Shown piece after piece: positions 1 to 5,160 of a stretch of 6,741 bases of DNA. The stretch spans positions 1 through 6,741 of the forward strand of contig JAFVSF010000244.1 of NCBI GenBank assembly GCA_017503885.1, written 5' to 3'. The first letter of the stretch is position 1. The number at the start of each line of letters is the position of its first letter. The stretch comes from Clostridia bacterium. GTDB lineage: Bacteria; Bacillota; Clostridia; Christensenellales; Borkfalkiaceae. The notes beneath the pieces are model-generated. The model did not search any database. It saw only the letters and a list, made by a program, of their open reading frames with translations, and was not told where the DNA came from. The position numbers were made by a program, and so were the translations under genes.

Positions 1-15
1 GGGAAAGGCTTTTCG

Positions 16-31
16 TGGCGGAGACGGTGGG
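16..31 (-). repeat. Near-copy of the tRNA-Ser 3' end
   Basis: The 16 bases here match the 3' end of the tRNA-Ser gene (168-183) at 15 of 16 positions and in the same orientation; the only difference is G for A at position 20. The match covers the CCA end, the discriminator, the 3' acceptor strand and the start of the T arm. It then breaks down: the sequence beyond 31 cannot form a T stem-loop, so this is not a working tRNA. It could be the remnant of a decayed tRNA-Ser, or a tRNA-end duplication of the kind integrases leave. No integrase is visible in the window. Confidence 0.45.
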
Positions 32-34
32 GTA

Positions 35-107
35 TTGCCGTGTCCCCAAATGGGAGTCCCTCGGCAAGATTCCTAACGGAATGCGACCAAAATTTGTGCC
101 AAATTTT
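35..107. other. Cluster of three consecutive inverted repeats
   Basis: Three hairpins follow one another with almost no spacing. The first is nested: TTGCCG (35-40) pairs with CGGCAA (62-67), and inside it TCCC (43-46) pairs with GGGA (52-55). The second is ATTCC (69-73) with GGAAT (78-82) around a 4-base loop. The third is AAAATTTG (89-96) with CAAATTTT (100-107) around a 3-base loop. The stretch is richer in G and C than its surroundings. No run of T follows any of the stems, so these are not terminators. A small structured RNA or a non-autonomous repeat are both possible. I do not recognise it as a known RNA family. Confidence 0.4.
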
Positions 108-134
108 GTTCAAATCCTTAGTTCTCATTCAATA

Positions 135-163
135 AAAAAAGCAACCACGAGGGTTGCTTTTTT
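135..163 (-). terminator. Rho-independent terminator of the tRNA-Ser gene
   Basis: The stem core GCAACC (141-146) pairs with GGTTGC (152-157) around a 5-base loop, and flanking A and T runs extend it to 12 bp (135-146 with 152-163). Read on the minus strand, the stem ends in seven T. It begins about five bases beyond the encoded CCA of the tRNA. A T run also follows on the plus strand, so it may work in both directions. Confidence 0.85.
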
Positions 164-167
164 ATAT

Positions 168-256
168 TGGCAGAGACGGTGGGATTCGAACCCACGTCCC
201 TCAAGGGGCATCATGATTTCGAGTCATGTCCGTTATGACCACTTCGATACATCTCC
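168..256 (-). tRNA. tRNA-Ser, anticodon CGA
   Basis: The minus strand folds into a class II cloverleaf of 89 nt with an encoded CCA. The 5' acceptor strand GGAGATG (256-250) pairs with CGTCTCT (two G-T wobbles), followed by discriminator G and CCA (170-168). The D arm has a short stem and a GTGGT loop. The anticodon stem CATGA/TCATG is perfect, with loop CTCGAAA and anticodon CGA at 219-221. A long variable arm (CCC/GGG) marks a serine tRNA. The T arm is GTGGG/CCCAC with loop TTCGAAT. It decodes UCG. Ten bases upstream of its 5' end on the minus strand is a TATGAT box (272-267), a possible -10 element, but no convincing -35 accompanies it. A terminator follows directly. Confidence 0.97.
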
Positions 257-317
257 GTATTTGATAATCATAATTTTGATTGATTTAAAGTAATGTCTTG
301 TCAGTAAAATGAAAAAG

Positions 318-379
318 TAAACGTCCGTTATACTCGCTTTCGCTCGTGGCGTTCGCTACGCTCGGCTGAGGGCCGTTTA
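318..379. repeat. Compact GC-rich inverted-repeat element
   Basis: The ends TAAACGTCC (318-326) and GGCCGTTTA (371-379) pair over 9 bp with a single mismatch. Inside lies a smaller hairpin, CGTGGC (345-350) with GCTACG (355-360), with one G-T wobble and a GTTC loop. The interior also holds two related direct units built on TCGCT and CGCTCG (about 334-346 and 353-364). The base composition contrasts sharply with the AT-rich flanks. This is the appearance of a REP-like or MITE-like intergenic repeat, but a single copy in this window cannot prove that it recurs. No T run follows it, so it is not a terminator for either neighbour. Confidence 0.45.
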
Positions 380-420
380 ATATTCTTCCATCTTAATGGC
401 GTTGCATGACGCAATTTATC

Positions 421-473
421 CGTTTGACACGTTGCTAACATATTTTATACAATAAATTGACGTTTGTCAAACG
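421..473. promoter_or_regulatory. Inverted repeat enclosing the promoter, probable operator
   Basis: CGTTTGACA (421-429) recurs as its exact reverse complement TGTCAAACG (465-473). The left arm contains the -35 hexamer and the right arm falls just after the predicted start of transcription. The right arm also sits within its own 15-base palindrome, ACGTTTG-T-CAAACGT (460-474). The left copy is less symmetric but shares its half-site. Two like sites at -35 and +1 are the classic layout for a repressor that blocks or loops the promoter. The regulator is not in the window and I cannot name its family. Confidence 0.45.
424..453 (+). promoter_or_regulatory. Sigma-A-like promoter of the apeA-pepT-dxs operon
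   Basis: A perfect -35 TTGACA (424-429) is followed after 18 bases by TACAAT (448-453), one base from the -10 consensus. Transcription would start near 460 and give a leader of about 115 bases before the first gene. A shifted -10 reading, TATACA at 446-451 with a 16-base spacer, is possible but fits less well. Confidence 0.6.
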
Positions 474-521
474 TTTTCCTTTAAAATGTTGAATTAAAAA
501 TTTTAAAAATGCTTGTAATTA

Positions 522-527
522 TATAAT
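522..527 (+). promoter_or_regulatory. Second -10 box, possible downstream promoter
   Basis: A perfect TATAAT lies 48 bases before the start codon of the aminopeptidase gene. No recognisable -35 hexamer occurs at 16-18 bases upstream and there is no extended -10 TG, so the box may be chance in very AT-rich DNA. If used, it would give a leader of about 40 bases that lacks the palindromic sites. Confidence 0.25.
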
Positions 528-575
528 ATTTATGGTATTATTAATAATAATAAATTTTTAAAAGGAGTTAGAAAA

Positions 576-1985
576 ATGGCTAACGATAAAGAAAAATCAT
601 TAGGAGCAACTTTAGAAGAAAAATTAGCATATAAGAAAAAGAATTTTTTTGAAGAGGCAGATGAAGCGAAAATTAAAGAGGCGTACGATTATGCTGTTGG
701 ATATATGAAATATATCGACGACTCTAAAACTGAAAGAGAGGCTGTAACTGCATCTATTAAATATGCTGAAAAAATGGGCTTTACAGAGTATCAATTTGGC
801 GACAAAATCAGCGTAGGCGATAAAAAATATTATAACAATAGAGGCAAGAGTCTTGTTTTATTTAAAATCGGTAAAGAAGATATAGCAAAGCATGGTATTA
901 GAATTCTTGCATCACACGTAGATGCTCCAAGACTTGACGTAAAGCAAAATCCTCTTTATGAAGATAGTGGTATGGCGTTTTTAAAAACCCATTACTATGG
1001 TGGTATTAAAAAATATCAATGGACAGCAATTCCTCTTGCACTTCACGGAGTAGTTGTTCTTGCAAGTGGCGACGTTGTAGACGTTTGTATCGGTGAAGAT
1101 GACGGAGATCCAGTATTCTACATAAACGACCTTCTTCCACACCTTGCAAGAGAACAAGTTACTAAACCTTTAGCAACTGCAATCGACGGAGAAACTCTTA
1201 ACGTTTTAGTTGGAGGTTTCCCATTTAAAGATAAAGACGTTAAAGATAAGATTAAATTGAGCGTACTTTCAAAATTAAACGAAAAATACGGTATGCAAGA
1301 GGCAGATTTCTTAAGTGCAGAACTTTCACTTGTTCCTGCATTTAAGTCACGTGACGTTGGTCTTGATAGAGCGTTGATCGGTGCTTACGGTCACGACGAT
1401 AGAGTTTGTTCATATCCTGCAATTACTGCTATTTGTGAAGATCAAGGCGAAGAAAAGACCTCAATCGTTGTTCTTGCCGATAAAGAAGAAATCGGTAGCG
1501 AGGGCAACACTGGTATGCAATGTGGCGTTTACGAAGATATCATAAACGAAATTGCATCTGCTTTTGGCAAGTCTTCTGCTGTTGTTAGAAGAAATAGTAA
1601 GTGCTTATCAGCTGACGTTACTGCTTGCTACGATCCTAACTTTGCAAGCGTTTACGAGAGAAGAAACTCTAGTATGCTTTCTTGTGGTGCTGCAATTTGT
1701 AAATTTACAGGTTCTGGTGGTAAGAGTGGTTCAAGCGATGCTAATGCAGAATTCGTTGGCTTTGTAAGAAAACTCTTTGATGAGAATAACGTATTCTGGC
1801 AAACTGCAGAACTTGGTAGAGTAGATGCAGGTGGTGGTGGAACGGTTGCAAAATTTATTGCAAAACTTAATATCGACGTAATTGATATCGGTGTTCCAGT
1901 AATTTCAATGCACGCTCCATTTGAACTTATCTCTAAGGCTGACCTTTTTAGCACTTACGAGGCATTTAAGGCATTTATTAAATAA
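576..1985 (+). CDS. apeA: M18 family metallo-aminopeptidase
   Basis: A cytosolic zinc aminopeptidase of 469 residues that removes N-terminal residues from peptides. It belongs to the peptidase M18 family (aminopeptidase I type), and the length is normal for the bacterial members. The expected metal-site motifs appear in order: SHVDAPRLD (His114, Asp116), GHDDR (Asp274, probable bridging ligand), DKEEIGSEG (Glu304 catalytic base, Glu305 ligand), SADV (Asp347) and SMHAPFE (His446). No signal peptide or membrane segment is seen. The start is well fixed by AAAGGAG (561-567), eight bases before the ATG. It opens a three-gene operon behind a promoter with probable operator sites and is followed after two bases by pepT, so the two peptidases are almost certainly co-expressed. 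The exact residue preference cannot be read from sequence. The symbol follows the Clostridium/Borrelia M18 naming. Confidence 0.93.
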   Translation: MANDKEKSLGATLEEKLAYKKKNFFEEADEAKIKEAYDYAVGYMKYIDDSKTEREAVTASIKYAEKMGFTEYQFGDKISVGDKKYYNNRGKSLVLFKIGKEDIAKHGIRILASHVDAPRLDVKQNPLYEDSGMAFLKTHYYGGIKKYQWTAIPLALHGVVVLASGDVVDVCIGEDDGDPVFYINDLLPHLAREQVTKPLATAIDGETLNVLVGGFPFKDKDVKDKIKLSVLSKLNEKYGMQEADFLSAELSLVPAFKSRDVGLDRALIGAYGHDDRVCSYPAITAICEDQGEEKTSIVVLADKEEIGSEGNTGMQCGVYEDIINEIASAFGKSSAVVRRNSKCLSADVTACYDPNFASVYERRNSSMLSCGAAICKFTGSGGKSGSSDANAEFVGFVRKLFDENNVFWQTAELGRVDAGGGGTVAKFIAKLNIDVIDIGVPVISMHAPFELISKADLFSTYEAFKAFIK

Positions 1986-1987
1986 TT

Positions 1988-3196
1988 ATGACTGCAAAAG
2001 AAAGATTTTTACGTTACGTAAAATATGATACAACTTCCGACGAGGGCAGTGAAACCTGCCCAAGTACGGCTAAACAGCTCGTTTTGTTAAAAGATTTGCA
2101 CAGCGAGCTTTTAAGCATGGGTATCGATTCAAAAATTGATGAAAACGGATACGTTTATGCTAAAATTCCATCTAACGTGGGTGAAAGAAGTAAAGTTTGT
2201 TTTATCGCTCACGTTGACACCTCACCTGCTGTAAGTGGTAAAGACGTAAATCCAACCCTCGTAGATTATAAGGGTGGTGACGTTTTGCTTGCAAACGGAC
2301 TTAAAATAACCGAAATAGACACACCAGACCTTAAAAAGTACGTTGGTAAAGAACTTATCGTTACCGATGGTAACACTTTGTTGGGTGCAGATGATAAGGC
2401 TGGCGTTGCCGAGATTATGACGGCAGTAGAAGTTCTTGTTAAAAACCCACAAATTAAGCACGGCGACGTGTTTATTGCCTTTACTCCAGATGAAGAGATT
2501 GGTAGAGGTACGGACAAGTTTAATCTTAAAGACTTTGGTGCTGATTTTGGCTATACGATAGACGGTGGTGCATTGGGCGAGATTGAATACGAAAACTTTA
2601 ATGCAGCGTCGCTTGCGTTAACTGTAAACGGTGTTAGTATTCACCCAGGCAGTGCAAAAAACGTTATGAAAAATGCAGTTGATTTGTTTTGTGAATTCCA
2701 CGCAATGCTCCCTGAAACTATGCGTCCAAATTCAACTGAAGGCTACGAAGGTTTTTATATGGCTGACGATATAAGTGGTGGTATTGAAAACCTTAGTTGT
2801 AAATATATAATACGTAATCACGACAAAGAAAAGTTTGAAGCGATGAAAGAATACGTGGTTAATGCCGTTGAATTTCTAAACAAAAAGCACGGTGCAAACA
2901 CTTTCATTACAGAGATAAAAGATAGTTATTTCAATATGTCTGAAATTATCAAAGATAATTTCCATTTAATAGACAATGCAAAGCAAGCAATGAAGAGCGT
3001 AGGTGTAGAGCCTATTATTATACCAATTAGAGGAGGTACGGACGGAGCAAGACTTTCTTACGAGGGTTTACCTTGTCCAAATCTTTCTACGGGTGGATAT
3101 AATTTCCATGGAAGAAGAGAGTTTATACCTTCATTTGCTCTCGAAAAAATGGTTGAAGTAATACTTAAATTGGTTGACATATATTCTAAACAATAA
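1988..3196 (+). CDS. pepT: Peptidase T (tripeptide aminopeptidase)
   Basis: A cytosolic di-zinc M20B peptidase that releases the N-terminal residue from tripeptides. At 402 residues it is close to enterobacterial PepT (about 408). All metal and catalytic residues are visible: His75 and Asp77 in AHVDTSP, bridging Asp135 in GADDKAG, Glu169 (base) and Glu170 in TPDEEIG, Asp192 in TIDGG, and His374 in NFHGRREF. The lid domain lies at about 205-310, between the two halves of the catalytic domain, and includes His219. The ATG is two bases after the stop of the aminopeptidase gene. No good Shine-Dalgarno precedes it: the nearest purine run, AAGG, is about 16 bases away. Translation therefore probably depends on coupling to the upstream gene. 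The N-terminus aligns with known PepT at this start. Confidence 0.96.
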   Translation: MTAKERFLRYVKYDTTSDEGSETCPSTAKQLVLLKDLHSELLSMGIDSKIDENGYVYAKIPSNVGERSKVCFIAHVDTSPAVSGKDVNPTLVDYKGGDVLLANGLKITEIDTPDLKKYVGKELIVTDGNTLLGADDKAGVAEIMTAVEVLVKNPQIKHGDVFIAFTPDEEIGRGTDKFNLKDFGADFGYTIDGGALGEIEYENFNAASLALTVNGVSIHPGSAKNVMKNAVDLFCEFHAMLPETMRPNSTEGYEGFYMADDISGGIENLSCKYIIRNHDKEKFEAMKEYVVNAVEFLNKKHGANTFITEIKDSYFNMSEIIKDNFHLIDNAKQAMKSVGVEPIIIPIRGGTDGARLSYEGLPCPNLSTGGYNFHGRREFIPSFALEKMVEVILKLVDIYSKQ

Positions 3197-3204
3197 GAGG
3201 AACA

Positions 3205-4992
3205 ATGAAACTACTAGACAAAATAAAGTCGCCTGCAGACGTAAAAAAACTGACAATAGAGGAGTTGCCTATACTAGCAGAAGAAATTAGGCAACGTATA
3301 ATTTCCGTCGTTGATAAAAACGGCGGTCATTTGTCATCCAATTTAGGAGCAGTTGACGCTATAGTAGCACTTCATTACGTCTTTGATTTTTCTAAAGATA
3401 AATTGTTGTTTGACGTTGGACATCAAAGTTATGCACATAAAATTTTATGTGGCAGAAACGAAAACTTTGATACGATAAGGAAAAAAGATGGGTTAAGTGG
3501 TTTTCCAAACCCTAATGAAAGCGAGTACGATGCTTTTGTGGCAGGACACGCAGGGAATTCAATATCGGCAGGTTTGGGGTACTGTTCTGCAAGAGATTTA
3601 ATTGGACAAGATTATTACGTTATAAACTTTGTTGGAGATGCCTCGTTTTTTAACGGCGTAAACCTAGAAGCCCTTAGTTCTACAGATAAAAAGCCAACTA
3701 AAATGATTACCATACTTAATGATAATGGTATGTCTATATCAAAAAATAACAACGGGTTGTACAAGTTTATTTCGCTTTGCACAACGAAAAGGACGTACGG
3801 CAAATTTATGAGATTTGCTAATAGAACTGTTGGTAAAAATTTTATTGGCCGTGCTCTTAAAAGATTTAAAACGTTTATAAAAGTTGGACTTAATCATACC
3901 ACTGCTTCAGAGGCTCTTGGTTTTAAGTACGTTGGTATTTTCGACGGTCATAACATAAAAGAATTGGTCAATATTTTAAGGCACGTGAAAAATGCTGATA
4001 AAGCAGTTATTTTGCACGTAAAAACAATTAAAGGTAAGGGCGTTGCTGAGGCAGAGAATAACCCTTCGTATTACCACGGCGTAGGTTCGCACTTAAAGAG
4101 TGGTAATAGTACTTTTTCTTCTTCTATAAGTCAAATTTTAGATAAATTTGCACAAAAAGACGAACGAATTACTGCAATATGTGCTGGTATGAAAGATGGA
4201 ACTGGTCTTTCTGAGTTTGCAGTAAAATACCCAAATAGATTTTTCGACGTAGGTATTGCAGAAGAGCATGCAGTAACATTTTCAGCAGGTCAAGCAATAG
4301 GTGGATTAAAACCTATAGTTTGTATGTATTCAACGTTTTTGCAAAGGTCGTACGACCAAATTATGCACGACGTATGTTTGCAGAATCTTCCAGTAATTTT
4401 TATGATCGATAGAGCAGGGGCTGTAGGTGCTGACGGTGCAACGCATCAAGGCCTATTTGATATTTCATATCTTAGGTCAATGCCTAATATGAACGTTTTT
4501 GCAGTAAAAGACGTTGTCGAGCTTGAAGACGTTTTAAACCATTGTTTAAAATTAAACGAGCCGTGTGCAATTAGGTATCCTAACGGAAATAACCCGGTAT
4601 TTGAAAAACATATTCCTATAAGTGAAAGTTTATGGGAAGTGGACGGCGAAGGCGACACAGTTATTTTGGCAGTTGGTCCGCGAATGTTAAGGCTTGCCTA
4701 TGAAGTTAAAGAAAAGGCACAAAAAAGCCTTTGCGTTATTAATGCAAGAAGTATAAAGCCTTTATATAAGTCGATTCTTGACACTTTTGCTGGTAAAAAG
4801 ATAATAGTTTTAGAAGAGAACGTGCTAGAGGGTGGTTTTGGTAGTTCAGTGCTTGAATACGTTTCTAAAGAGGGTATTAAGTGCGACGTTATATGCAAAG
4901 CTTTTCCTGATAAATTTATATCTCACGCAACTGTTGACGAGCAACTGAAAGAGGTTGGTTTTACTGTAGACAGCGTGTTAGAGTTGATTTGA
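3205..4992 (+). CDS. dxs: 1-deoxy-D-xylulose-5-phosphate synthase
   Basis: A thiamine-diphosphate enzyme that condenses pyruvate with glyceraldehyde-3-phosphate, the first step of the MEP isoprenoid pathway, and also feeds thiamine and pyridoxal synthesis. Family signatures: GGHLSSNLG (His41), DVGHQSYAHKI (His73), AGHAGNSIS (His115), the cofactor site with Asp145 and LNDNGMSIS (171-179), FDGHN (247-250), GIAEEHAVTFSAG with catalytic Glu353, STFLQRSYDQ (Tyr375, Arg381), DRAGAVGADGATHQG (Arg403, Asp410, His414), and the C-terminal domain from about 480. At 595 residues it is shorter than typical Dxs (about 620-640), chiefly in the linker after residue 290. Two sites are odd: GDG of the cofactor motif reads GDA (144-146), and RYPRG reads RYPNG (457-461). 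A purine-rich site overlapping the pepT stop (AAGAGG, 3195-3200) gives a short spacing of four bases. It is last in the operon. Confidence 0.94.
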   Translation: MKLLDKIKSPADVKKLTIEELPILAEEIRQRIISVVDKNGGHLSSNLGAVDAIVALHYVFDFSKDKLLFDVGHQSYAHKILCGRNENFDTIRKKDGLSGFPNPNESEYDAFVAGHAGNSISAGLGYCSARDLIGQDYYVINFVGDASFFNGVNLEALSSTDKKPTKMITILNDNGMSISKNNNGLYKFISLCTTKRTYGKFMRFANRTVGKNFIGRALKRFKTFIKVGLNHTTASEALGFKYVGIFDGHNIKELVNILRHVKNADKAVILHVKTIKGKGVAEAENNPSYYHGVGSHLKSGNSTFSSSISQILDKFAQKDERITAICAGMKDGTGLSEFAVKYPNRFFDVGIAEEHAVTFSAGQAIGGLKPIVCMYSTFLQRSYDQIMHDVCLQNLPVIFMIDRAGAVGADGATHQGLFDISYLRSMPNMNVFAVKDVVELEDVLNHCLKLNEPCAIRYPNGNNPVFEKHIPISESLWEVDGEGDTVILAVGPRMLRLAYEVKEKAQKSLCVINARSIKPLYKSILDTFAGKKIIVLEENVLEGGFGSSVLEYVSKEGIKCDVICKAFPDKFISHATVDEQLKEVGFTVDSVLELI

Positions 4993-5001
4993 TAATTAAT
5001 T

Positions 5002-5046
5002 TAGGGTGTTAATCAAAAAAACTTTGGTTAATGCCCTATTTTTTTT
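5002..5046 (+). terminator. Rho-independent terminator after dxs
   Basis: A 13-bp stem (5002-5014 with 5026-5038), including three G-T wobbles and anchored by TAGGG/CCCTA, encloses an 11-base loop. Eight T follow immediately (5039-5046). It lies nine bases after the dxs stop and separates the peptidase-dxs operon from rny. Confidence 0.92.
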
Positions 5047-5055
5047 GAAATTATA

Positions 5056-5084
5056 TTGACTTATTATAAATAATAATATAAAAT
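5056..5084 (+). promoter_or_regulatory. Sigma-A-like promoter of rny
   Basis: TTGACT (5056-5061) is followed after exactly 17 bases by TAAAAT (5079-5084), each one base from consensus. Initiation would fall near 5091 and give a leader of about 70 bases. A perfect TATAAT at 5092-5097 could be a second -10, but it has only a poor -35. The position directly behind a strong terminator supports an independent transcription unit. Confidence 0.6.
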
Positions 5085-5105
5085 ATAAGTGTATAATGCT
5101 AATCC

Positions 5106-5123
5106 AAGAAGAAATTCTTTTTT
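5106..5123 (+). other. Weak hairpin plus T run in the rny leader
   Basis: AAGAA (5106-5110) pairs with TTCTT (5115-5119) around a GAAA loop, and four more T follow. The layout imitates a terminator inside the predicted rny leader, about 25 bases before its ribosome binding site. The stem has only one G-C pair, so it is weak and may be chance. Confidence 0.2.
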
Positions 5124-5160
5124 AGATTTTACAATTATTAAATTTTCGGGAGGTGCGCCA

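Noticed and set aside
15..293. Open frame of 92 codons on the plus strand
   Set aside because: It reads straight through the antisense of the tRNA-Ser gene and its terminator, producing the familiar spurious RWDSNPRP peptide. It has no ribosome binding site.
257..310. Complete minus-strand promoter for the tRNA (CTGACA at 304-299 with TATGAT at 272-267)
   Set aside because: The spacer is 26 bases, too long for a sigma-A promoter. Only the TATGAT box is at a sensible distance from the tRNA 5' end.
399..414. Small palindrome GCGT/ACGC or TTGC/GCAA
   Set aside because: The stems are only four bases and compete with each other, with no T run or promoter context to give them meaning.
1652..1954. 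100-codon open frame on the minus strand within the aminopeptidase gene
   Set aside because: It is antisense to the conserved C-terminal catalytic region of the M18 enzyme, with no recognisable protein features.
5002..5160. Riboswitch or T-box ahead of rny
   Set aside because: The gap is too short and too AT-rich, and none of the conserved core motifs of these leaders is visible. A terminator and promoter explain most of it.
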